52,965 bases of DNA, from positions 1 through 52,965 of the forward strand of contig JANQRV010000286.1 in the NCBI GenBank assembly GCA_028284395.1, given 5' to 3'. Below, in pieces: positions 1-7,956 of the stretch; position 1 is the stretch's first letter, and each line of letters starts with the position of its first letter. The notes under the pieces were generated by a model. That model did not search any database, was not told the origin of the DNA, and worked only from the letters and a program-made list of their open reading frames with translations. Position numbers and translations under genes: made by a program. The stretch is from Saprospiraceae bacterium (lineage in GTDB: Bacteria; Bacteroidota; Bacteroidia; Chitinophagales; Saprospiraceae).

Positions 1-310
1 GCTTCGGAAGTACATTAATGACGACTTTTCCGGTGTCGCAGGCCCCGGCATCGGGACACATTCGATAAGTGAAGTCATCCACCCCCACAAAGTTAGTCAC
101 GGGCACATAGCTAAAAGTTCCCGTTCGATTCATAGTGGCACTGCCTTTACGGGGCCCCTCGAGGATCGCAAAGCCAGGCATTGGTGTGTGTATTGTTAGA
201 ATAGTAGCTGTTAATGTGTCTCCTTGGCAAACCTCATGTTGCTCAAGGAGGATTCCATCAAATTTTGATGCCATCATCATTGACAAGGCGATGAATTGCA
301 ACGTAGTCAT
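1..310 (-). CDS. Secreted Ig-like (cadherin/Big-type) domain protein, 5' part only
   Basis: The reading frame enters from the left edge and is seen only for its first 103 codons. After a short hydrophobic N-terminus (MTTLQFIALSMMMASKFDG), which may be a signal peptide, comes a segment ending in GTFSYVPVTNFVG, DDFTYRMCPDAG and DTGKVVINVLPK. This F.Y.P..NF.G.D.FTY..CD.....V.VNVLP pattern is typical of tandem bacterial Ig/cadherin-like repeats in large cell-surface proteins of Bacteroidota. ATG at 310 is the first Met in frame; an upstream TTG at 349 would add Arg residues before the hydrophobic stretch and give a better signal peptide, so the start is uncertain. A TAnnTTTG element lies about 115 nt upstream. 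The rest of the protein and any T9SS tail are outside the window. Confidence 0.7.
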   Translation of the reverse strand, partial: MTTLQFIALSMMMASKFDGILLEQHEVCQGDTLTATILTIHTPMPGFAILEGPRKGSATMNRTGTFSYVPVTNFVGVDDFTYRMCPDAGACDTGKVVINVLPK

Positions 311-424
311 CGGGAAAAATCGGTTTTGGATACAGCGATTAATTATCAAATACCGGGGATAACTAACGGAGGTTTAGCGGAGGAATACCTAGCAAAGGGG
401 GTAGCTAAGTCATCGGAGCTTTTA

Positions 425-432
425 CAAATATA
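425..432 (-). promoter_or_regulatory. Candidate -7 promoter element for the left-edge gene
   Basis: On the minus strand this reads TATATTTG, an exact match to the Bacteroidota -7 consensus TAnnTTTG. A GTTTAC segment lies about 20 nt further upstream (450-455), in the place of the -33 box. It would give a leader of about 110 nt for the gene starting at 310. The 311-513 gap holds nothing else recognisable, and no clear terminator for the permease gene ending at 514. Confidence 0.45.
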
Positions 433-513
433 ACAATTTTTCTTAATTTGTAAACCACGACGATATCATCGATGTATTTTTTGGCAGTGTGCATCCATTA
501 AGAAGACCAGAAC

Positions 514-2928
514 CTATTCGTCTTGCAGGAATTTCACCGGACTGACTCGCGCTGCCTGATAAGTTTGCAACGCCACCGTCATCCAGGCTATCATCAAGGT
601 CACAACAGCCGCAACGGCAAAATACCACCACTGTAATTCAATTCGGTGGGCGAATGTATCCAACCAACGCCGGGCGACCCAATAACTTAGCGGAAGCGCA
701 AGTACGATGGCCAGTACAACCATTCGGGTAAAATCGCGAGACAACAAACCAATGATGCCCCAAATGCTGGAGCCCAGTATCTTGCGAATGCCGATCTCCT
801 TGGCTCTGCGCTCAGCCGTAAAAGCCGCCAACCCCAGGAGACCAAGACAAGAAATGATGATGGCCAGCGCCGCCATATAATTCGACAGCGATGCCACCCT
901 GCTTTCGGCTTCGTATTGCTGCTGATATTCCTCATCCAGGAAACTGAAATCGAAGGATAGTTTAAGTAGAAAAGAACTTCGCAGGGCCTCGATTTGACGG
1001 ATGGTCGTCTTCTCTGTCCCCGCTTTGATCTTTACCAATAGATTGCGCCCGGTGGGATCGAAACGAAACAGCATCGGTTCAATTCCGTTGTAAAGCGACC
1101 CATGGTGAAAATCTTCCACAACGCCAACGATTTGTTTCCGCTCATCACCAAAATTAATAACCTCGCCAACCGGGTCCGTCATACCCATTCTCCTCGCCGC
1201 CGATTCATTGATGACAATCGACATTTCTTCATTCCCAAATTTCGGGGAAAATGAACGGCCCTGTTTTAGATTTATTTCCAGTGTCTTCATGAAGTCGTAA
1301 CCTACTACGGGCGACTTAAATGACTGTGCATTTTCTTCTCCCTTCCAGGTAATGCCGCCTTGGCCATAGACATCATCGAAGATGTTGCCGTACATATTTG
1401 CAGCTGCCACGACCCCCGGCAGATCTTTCATCCGCTGTAAAAAGGACTCAAATTGCTCATTCGTCTTACCTTCCTCCCCCAGGCCATTCCATCGATTGTA
1501 CAATTCACCATCCCATTGAAAACACAGGACATTGTCACGATCATAGCCCATATTCTTGGTTTGGGAATATCGGATCTGTTCGTGAACCACCAATAACCCC
1601 ACTATAAACATGATGGAAATGGCAAACTGCCCTACTACCAAACCTTTGCGCACCCACAGCGACCCCGTCTCCGTATTTAGTTTACCCTTCAGGATGGTCA
1701 GTGGACGAAATCCCGATAGGTAGAATGCCGGATAACTGCCCGCAAACAAACCGGTGACAAAAATGATCAGTCCAATGCCAAATACCTGATGTAAATTGGC
1801 TTCCAATTGCAATTCCTTTCCCGTCAACAGATTGAATTGTGGTAAGGCATAACTCACCAACAACAAGGCAACCTGGGCGGAAATGGCGGTGATCAACAGC
1901 GATTCACCCAGAAACTGCACGACCAGTGCTCCCCGGTTCGCTCCTATCGTTTTTTTGACCCCGATTTCCTTCATTTTCATTGATGCCCGGGCCGTTGATA
2001 AATTCATGAAATTCACACAAGCGATGATGAGGATCAATAGCGCTAAAACCGAAAACAGACGCACATAGGTAATTCTGCCTCCCACCAATTGACCATTCTC
2101 GTATTTTCCATGTAAATAACGATCGGAATACCTTTGGACGAACATGGTGAAGGCCTCCAGAATGCCATCCTTTTTTTGCAGGTAGTCGCTGATTTTTGCA
2201 TTAAAATCTTCGATGTTGGTACCCTTTTTCAAGATCAGGTAAGTGGATGCATAATTACCTAACCAGGTATCGACATTGTTGAAAGGCGTATGGTCGATCA
2301 TTACCTGCATGGGCAACAGGAAATCAAAGGTCATTGTGCTGTGCCTGTCCGGCGTCTTAAATATTCCGGCAACTTGATAAATGCCCTTAAAGGAAGGGTG
2401 TGCCCATTCCAGGCTCTGTCCCAGTATGCCCTCGGTACGACCGAAGAGTCGCATTGCAAGTTCCTCTGAAAGAACAATGCCATCTTTGTTTGCCAATACT
2501 TCTTTTTTATTGCCTTGCAACAACGGAAAGGAAAATACCTCGAAAAAATCTTCGCTGGCATGCAATCCCCGTACCTGCACTTCTCGATCGTTATTGGTCA
2601 GCAATCCATCCCGACTGCGATAAGAGAAAAAATCATTCGTCGACGTCGCAGATTCTACTTCCGGCAGATCCGCTACTAAAGATTTTGCCAAGGGCAACGG
2701 CGAACGGTCAATTGTTTTTACATCATCCGGAAAATTCATATTGATCATCACCTGATACAATTGACGGTCCTGTTCGTGAAAGTGATCCATCTGCAACTCA
2801 TCGCTCACCCACAGATAGATCAGTAAAGTACAGGCAAGACCCGTAGACAAACCGACCAGGTTAATTAAAAAGGAGCTTTTGTGCTTGAGGAAATTGCGAT
2901 AGGTGATCAGTAGATTGTGTCGAAACAT
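514..2928 (-). CDS. Fused FtsX/MacB-type ABC transporter permease (third gene of operon)
   Basis: This 804-residue membrane protein has the duplicated MacB-periplasmic-core plus FtsX layout: a first helix at about 18-42 (SSFLINLVGLSTGLACTLL), a large extracytoplasmic domain, four helices at about 285-450, a second extracytoplasmic domain, and three C-terminal helices. The FtsX signature AERRAKEIGIRKILGSS precedes helix 7, and the protein ends in the family motif ARVSPVKFLQDE. Such proteins normally work with a separate MacB-like ATPase in export or in mechanotransmission across the envelope; no ATPase gene is in this window, so the partner and cargo are unknown. It is the last gene of a leftward operon, 21 nt after the preceding permease. 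It is more alike the permease at 5340-7724 than its direct neighbour. Confidence 0.92.
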   Translation of the reverse strand: MFRHNLLITYRNFLKHKSSFLINLVGLSTGLACTLLIYLWVSDELQMDHFHEQDRQLYQVMINMNFPDDVKTIDRSPLPLAKSLVADLPEVESATSTNDFFSYRSRDGLLTNNDREVQVRGLHASEDFFEVFSFPLLQGNKKEVLANKDGIVLSEELAMRLFGRTEGILGQSLEWAHPSFKGIYQVAGIFKTPDRHSTMTFDFLLPMQVMIDHTPFNNVDTWLGNYASTYLILKKGTNIEDFNAKISDYLQKKDGILEAFTMFVQRYSDRYLHGKYENGQLVGGRITYVRLFSVLALLILIIACVNFMNLSTARASMKMKEIGVKKTIGANRGALVVQFLGESLLITAISAQVALLLVSYALPQFNLLTGKELQLEANLHQVFGIGLIIFVTGLFAGSYPAFYLSGFRPLTILKGKLNTETGSLWVRKGLVVGQFAISIMFIVGLLVVHEQIRYSQTKNMGYDRDNVLCFQWDGELYNRWNGLGEEGKTNEQFESFLQRMKDLPGVVAAANMYGNIFDDVYGQGGITWKGEENAQSFKSPVVGYDFMKTLEINLKQGRSFSPKFGNEEMSIVINESAARRMGMTDPVGEVINFGDERKQIVGVVEDFHHGSLYNGIEPMLFRFDPTGRNLLVKIKAGTEKTTIRQIEALRSSFLLKLSFDFSFLDEEYQQQYEAESRVASLSNYMAALAIIISCLGLLGLAAFTAERRAKEIGIRKILGSSIWGIIGLLSRDFTRMVVLAIVLALPLSYWVARRWLDTFAHRIELQWWYFAVAAVVTLMIAWMTVALQTYQAARVSPVKFLQDE

Positions 2929-2949
2929 GTGTGGTCTTTTGTTGGTTAT

Positions 2950-5328
2950 CTATTCACTTTTCAGAGCGTTTACCGGATTGCTCAGGGCAGTTTGAAGAGA
3001 CTGGCTCGCTACAGTAAAAAAGGCGATTGCCATAGCGATGAAGCCCCCAAGGGCAAATACCCACCATTCCAAATCGATCCTATAGGCGAAATCCGCCAGC
3101 CAGAGTCTGGCCGAGTACCAGGCAATGGGAACAGCCAGCAAAAAACCGATTAGGACCAATCTTAAAAAGTCTTTGCTCAACATTCCGACAATATCACGGA
3201 CGGACGCTCCTAATACTTTGCGGATGCCAATTTCTTTTGTTCGTTGATTGGTAATGAATGCCGCCAGGCCAAACAGCCCAAGAGAGGCGATAACAATGGA
3301 CAGTAAAGTAAAAAAGCCGAACATCTCCCCTAGCCGAGCATCCGTTTGGTACAGCTGATCAAAACGTTCGTCCAAAAACTGATATTCAAATGGATAACTG
3401 GAATATTGTTGCATGCTCTCTTCCAGAAAAGCAATTGTTTCCGATAGATTGTCCGGTCGGACTTTTACCGCTATGTGTTCAAAATAACCTTCTAGTTGTA
3501 GCATGAGCGGAGCGATTTCCATGTGCATGGAGTGCATGTGGAAATCCTTAACAACTCCGATAACGGTCTTCGGTGTGCGTTTTGATTCGATGAAAGTTTG
3601 TCCGATGGCTTCTTCCGGCGTCCAACCAAAGGCGGCAGCTGCGCTTTCATTCAAGATACGGGCATTCGCAGAGTCGGTCTTTACCTCCTCCGAAAAGTCT
3701 CTTCCGGCAACCAGTTCAATACCAAATACATCGAGGAAATCATAACTGTGACGGGCGCGATAAATCATCCAACGATCTTCGACATTAACTCCTTCGTTGC
3801 GTGCCATTGTCCCCGAAGTAACATTGGTCGGAAGTTCGGCAGAAGTCGTGACCGAAACGATACTTGGATGCGTTTCCCATTCATTTTTCAAGGCCTCAAT
3901 GTGGTCACTTAGTCGAAAATCCAGCGCCGAAATAGTGATGACATGCTCTTTATTGTACCCCAATTCCTTATCCTGGATATATCGGAACTGAAAAAATACC
4001 ACCAAACTACATATGATTAAAATAATCGAAACTGCGTACTGGCCAACCATCAACATACGTTGTAACTTCATACCGGATAATCTTCCCTGTACTTTGCCCT
4101 TCAAAACCTGAACCGGGCGCAAAGAAGACATCAGAAAAGCGGGATAACTGCCCGCCAGCACTCCTACTCCTATGACCAATAACAGCAAGACCGGCCACAA
4201 CCAAACCTCCTTAAACAGCCGAAGGCGAAGAGGTCGATCGAGAAAATGACCAAATAACGGGGCCAATGTATTGGTAAAAGCCAATGCCAGGAGTAAAGCC
4301 AGGAAGGCGATCAATACCGATTCGCCAAGAAACTGTCCGATTAATTGCTTTTGCCGTGCCCCTACCACTTTTCGAACGCCAACTTCCGTAGCTCTTTTGA
4401 TGGAACGGGCAATGGCCAGGTTCATGTAATTGGCACAGGCCAGCAATAGAACCAAAATGGCTACGAGGGAAAACAATCCTACGTATTGATAATTACCTTT
4501 GGATCCGATGTCGAAATTAGTCGTTGTATCAAAGTGTACCTCCGGCCACGCCTGTACTTCAAATAGATTTTCCCGGCCGAATGCCTTTTCCCGGTATCTT
4601 TCTACCAGGGGTAGTAATTTGTCGGCTACTGTTTGAACATCAGCTCCTTCGGCCAATGCAAAATAGGTGTAAAAGTCATTATTCCCCCACGGATCCCTTT
4701 CCATGTCTCGAGTGTATTGACCATTGGATTGCATTCCGCAGATGAAAGAGAAACGGACCGATGCATTCAGGGGTAGATCCGGCATCAGGCCGGTAACGGT
4801 ATAGGAATCCCGATTCCTGAACTCCAGGGTTTTACCAACCGGGTTTTTGCTACCGAATAGTTTCCGGGCAAGTGATTCTGTCAGTACGATACTCTTCTTC
4901 TGTTGCAAGGCGGTCGCTGGATTGCCGGTGATCATTTCATAAGGAAAAACGCTGAAGAAATTCTCATCCGCCCAGAGACCGTCTTCATAATAATAAATTT
5001 CCTCGTAACCAAGTAAAGAACTTTGATCGCGAATGGTAGTTGCTTTCCGTATTTCCGGAATATCGGCATTCATGGCAGGGGCAAGCCCGGCGGTAGTGTA
5101 GGCATATTTGTCCTTTCCCAGATATTCATTGCCCGGCGATCGCTGATATATACGATATATACGATCGGCACCATCGAGAAACCGATCGTAGGATAGTTCG
5201 TGACGTACGTATAGGAATATGAGCAAGAAGCAAGTGAGTCCCACTGCTAGCCCTCCAATATTGATGAAGGAATAAAGGCGTTGATTGAAAATACTCCTCC
5301 ATGCCATCTTTAAATAATTCTGCAACAT
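2950..5328 (-). CDS. Fused FtsX/MacB-type ABC transporter permease (second gene of operon)
   Basis: The 792-residue product begins MLQNYLKMAWRSIFNQRLYS and shows the same eight-helix, two-periplasmic-domain layout as its neighbours. The first FtsX unit contains SIKRATEVGVRKVVGARQKQ, the second contains TNQRTKEIGIRKVLGASV, and the protein ends NPVNALKSE. These basic GIRK/GVRK loops are the cytosolic coupling segments of MacB-like permeases. It lies between two permeases that resemble each other more than they resemble this one, with gaps of 11 and 21 nt, so co-transcription is near certain. Cargo cannot be read from the sequence. The ATG at 5328 fits the usual N-terminus of the family. Confidence 0.92.
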   Translation of the reverse strand: MLQNYLKMAWRSIFNQRLYSFINIGGLAVGLTCFLLIFLYVRHELSYDRFLDGADRIYRIYQRSPGNEYLGKDKYAYTTAGLAPAMNADIPEIRKATTIRDQSSLLGYEEIYYYEDGLWADENFFSVFPYEMITGNPATALQQKKSIVLTESLARKLFGSKNPVGKTLEFRNRDSYTVTGLMPDLPLNASVRFSFICGMQSNGQYTRDMERDPWGNNDFYTYFALAEGADVQTVADKLLPLVERYREKAFGRENLFEVQAWPEVHFDTTTNFDIGSKGNYQYVGLFSLVAILVLLLACANYMNLAIARSIKRATEVGVRKVVGARQKQLIGQFLGESVLIAFLALLLALAFTNTLAPLFGHFLDRPLRLRLFKEVWLWPVLLLLVIGVGVLAGSYPAFLMSSLRPVQVLKGKVQGRLSGMKLQRMLMVGQYAVSIILIICSLVVFFQFRYIQDKELGYNKEHVITISALDFRLSDHIEALKNEWETHPSIVSVTTSAELPTNVTSGTMARNEGVNVEDRWMIYRARHSYDFLDVFGIELVAGRDFSEEVKTDSANARILNESAAAAFGWTPEEAIGQTFIESKRTPKTVIGVVKDFHMHSMHMEIAPLMLQLEGYFEHIAVKVRPDNLSETIAFLEESMQQYSSYPFEYQFLDERFDQLYQTDARLGEMFGFFTLLSIVIASLGLFGLAAFITNQRTKEIGIRKVLGASVRDIVGMLSKDFLRLVLIGFLLAVPIAWYSARLWLADFAYRIDLEWWVFALGGFIAMAIAFFTVASQSLQTALSNPVNALKSE

Positions 5329-5339
5329 AGGGCTTTGAT

Positions 5340-7724
5340 TTATTCGTCTTTCAATGAGTTCACAGGATTGACCCGGGCGGCGTTAATGGTCTGCAGACCT
5401 ACGGTTAGCCAGGACATGATTAAGACTAGAAGTCCCGGCAACACAAAATACCGCCAGTCCAGGCCAATATTGTAGGCAAAATTATCCAACCACCTGCCCA
5501 CTGCCCAATAAGCGATCGGTAGCGAAAGGACAATGCCCAAAAGAACGGTCTTGGTGAAGTCCTGGGTCAACAATCGAACAATTCCAAGGACACTTGCTCC
5601 CAATACCTTCCTAATTCCAATTTCTTTCCGCCGCCGTTCCGCAGTAAACATTGCCAAACCAAACAGCCCCAAACAGGATATAATGATCGCGAGGGCACTA
5701 AAATATCGAGACAATATTGCAACCTTGTTTTCCGCTTCGTACAAACGCTCGTAATCCTCATCCAGAAAAGAGTAAACAAAAGGATAGGCTGGATATAGCT
5801 CCTGAAATAAATTTTCCAGTTGTGCGATGACCGCTCTTTCCGATCCGGCCCGGATGCGGACCATGATGTTACTTCCAAAGGGGCGCATCCTAAAGATCAA
5901 TGGTTTGACTTCTTCGTGGATCGAGCCATAGTGAAAGTCCTTGACTACTCCGATGATTTCCCGCTTTTCACGGCCGTTTCCCACGTCTTTTTCAATGACC
6001 TTACCAATCGGATCTTCCAATTGCATGTGCTTTAATGCCGTTTCATTCAAGATGATCTTGGAGCCGTCATCTTTGAGCTCGCGTGAAAAAGAACGACCGG
6101 CCACCATCTCCATCCCCAGTGTTTCAATAACATCGTAATTGATTTGGGGAGCTTTGAATATGAAATCTTCATCGGTTGCTTTTCCACGCCACGAATATCC
6201 CATTTGATCATCTCCACCGGAGGTGATCGTACGCGCCATATTGGACGCTGCTTCCACTCCGGATATGCTCTTGACCTCCGACAACAGCGTCTCTGTATTG
6301 TTCGCAAATATCGGCCTTTGAAACTGCAAGATCTGGTCACGTTCATATCCCAGGTGTTTGCTTTGGGTATAAGCCATTTGACGGTTGATTACCAACACGC
6401 CGATAATGAACAACGTCGTCAACATGAATTGGAAGACCACCAGGCCTTTTCTAACCTTTACTTCTCCGTGTGAGGTCCGTAGTCTACCTCTCAAAATACT
6501 CAGCGGAGCAAAGCTGGATAGGTAAAAGGCCGGATAACTGCCCGCCAAGAGGCCAGTTACTACCAAGATGATGCTGCCGTATAACAGTAAATTCGGGCTA
6601 CAGTATAGTTGCAACTCCTTGCCCGTGATCAGATTGAACTGCGGTAGGAGAAGAGAACTCCACACCAATGCCAATAGAAAGGAAAGCGCAACCAGAAGCA
6701 TCGACTCCGTCAAAAATTGATAGACCAGATCAATGCGCCGACCGCCAATTGTTTTCTTGACGCCGATTTCCTTGGTCTTGCGACTGGCTTCCGCTGTGGA
6801 AAGATTCATAAAATTGATGCAGGCAATCAGTAAAATCACCAATCCGATAAAGGAAAACAATCGAACGTACTCAATGCGGCCACCGATCAGCTCTCCCGCT
6901 TCGTACTGATTGTACAAATAGCCATCCGAAAATTTCCGAATGGAAAGGGTGACAATGTCCCAGGTACTGTGTTTACCCAGTAAATAATGGGCTACCTTGG
7001 TATCGAAGGCGGCAATGTCGGTATCTTCTCTTAATACCAAATAAGTCCTCGTATAACCGTCCGACCACACTGCGATGTTGTCCCGATCTCCGTCAATCAT
7101 CCTTTCAATGGAGACCAAGGCGTTGAATTGATGTTCCGGGTTGGTACTGGGATTGTCAAAAACGCCGCTGACCGTAAGCTGACTCTGATCAAACCAATTG
7201 TTGCTCCAAGTCACCGTCTTGCCCATTGCTTCCGTTGGGGATTGAAACAATTGTATGGCCAATTCTTTCGATAAAACGATGTTGTTGGGGTGTGAAAGTA
7301 CTTCTTTTCGATCCCCTGCCAACAATTCATAGGAAAACACCTGAAAAAAGTTGCTGCTGGCAAACTCGCCGCCAGTCACCACATTTTGATCTCCGGCGTT
7401 GAGTACTCCAGGGTAGAGGATACCTGGTATACTCATGCGCGCTGCCTCCTCCACTTCCGGCATCTCCGTCACGAGTTCTTCTCCCAATAGTGCCGGCACT
7501 CCACTCCGGGTCTGAATGCGGTCCGGAAATTCGAAATGTTGCAGAATCTCGTACAGTTGATCGTCTTTCTCATGAAATTTATCTACACTTAATTCGTCGC
7601 TCAACCAGAGAAAAATCAGCAATACACAAGTCAACCCCGTAGACAATCCCGTTAAATTGATCAAGAAAGAAGTTCGATGGCGATTGAATTTCCGGAAGGT
7701 AAGAATGAGAATGTGGCGGATCAT
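5340..7724 (-). CDS. Fused FtsX/MacB-type ABC transporter permease (first gene of operon)
   Basis: This 794-residue permease opens the three-gene leftward operon. Its N-terminus (MIRHILILTFRKFNRHRTS, then FLINLTGLSTGLTCVLL) closely matches that of the third gene (MFRHNLLITYRNFLKHKSS, FLINLVGLSTGLACTLL), including the following SDEL..DKFHE.D.QLY segment, which points to duplication. Both FtsX coupling loops are present: EASRKTKEIGVKKTIGGRR in the first unit and AERRRKEIGIRKVLGASV in the second. It ends in ARVNPVNSLKDE. No cytosolic prefix domain and no PadR gene precede it, unlike the permeases at 10799 and 37597. The 120 nt upstream contain no exact TAnnTTTG box. Confidence 0.92.
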   Translation of the reverse strand: MIRHILILTFRKFNRHRTSFLINLTGLSTGLTCVLLIFLWLSDELSVDKFHEKDDQLYEILQHFEFPDRIQTRSGVPALLGEELVTEMPEVEEAARMSIPGILYPGVLNAGDQNVVTGGEFASSNFFQVFSYELLAGDRKEVLSHPNNIVLSKELAIQLFQSPTEAMGKTVTWSNNWFDQSQLTVSGVFDNPSTNPEHQFNALVSIERMIDGDRDNIAVWSDGYTRTYLVLREDTDIAAFDTKVAHYLLGKHSTWDIVTLSIRKFSDGYLYNQYEAGELIGGRIEYVRLFSFIGLVILLIACINFMNLSTAEASRKTKEIGVKKTIGGRRIDLVYQFLTESMLLVALSFLLALVWSSLLLPQFNLITGKELQLYCSPNLLLYGSIILVVTGLLAGSYPAFYLSSFAPLSILRGRLRTSHGEVKVRKGLVVFQFMLTTLFIIGVLVINRQMAYTQSKHLGYERDQILQFQRPIFANNTETLLSEVKSISGVEAASNMARTITSGGDDQMGYSWRGKATDEDFIFKAPQINYDVIETLGMEMVAGRSFSRELKDDGSKIILNETALKHMQLEDPIGKVIEKDVGNGREKREIIGVVKDFHYGSIHEEVKPLIFRMRPFGSNIMVRIRAGSERAVIAQLENLFQELYPAYPFVYSFLDEDYERLYEAENKVAILSRYFSALAIIISCLGLFGLAMFTAERRRKEIGIRKVLGASVLGIVRLLTQDFTKTVLLGIVLSLPIAYWAVGRWLDNFAYNIGLDWRYFVLPGLLVLIMSWLTVGLQTINAARVNPVNSLKDE

Positions 7725-7888
7725 CTTCGTGAATTTTATACTTGAATATCTCCACTACTTAGTTCAATGAATATGCCGAAGATTTTAAAAGTTTGATTTT
7801 CAGATTTTTAGAGGGTTAATTTTTGCCACAGGAGGCGAATAGGTGTTCATTTTCGAACACATTTTGTGCGCAGATGGACAACGGTTGC

Positions 7889-7920
7889 AAAAAAAGTGGC
7901 TGATGAAAACACCAGCCACT
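7889..7920 (-). terminator. Rho-independent terminator of the S9 peptidase gene
   Basis: On the minus strand, AGTGGCTG pairs perfectly with CAGCCACT. The stem can extend inward through GTG/CAT (one G-U pair) to a TTTT loop and is followed by a run of seven T. It lies 37 nt past the stop codon at 7957. The rest of 7725-7956 holds no gene I can support. Confidence 0.8.
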
Positions 7921-7956
7921 CAAAAAGCAATTATTTTGACCATACATTATTATTCG

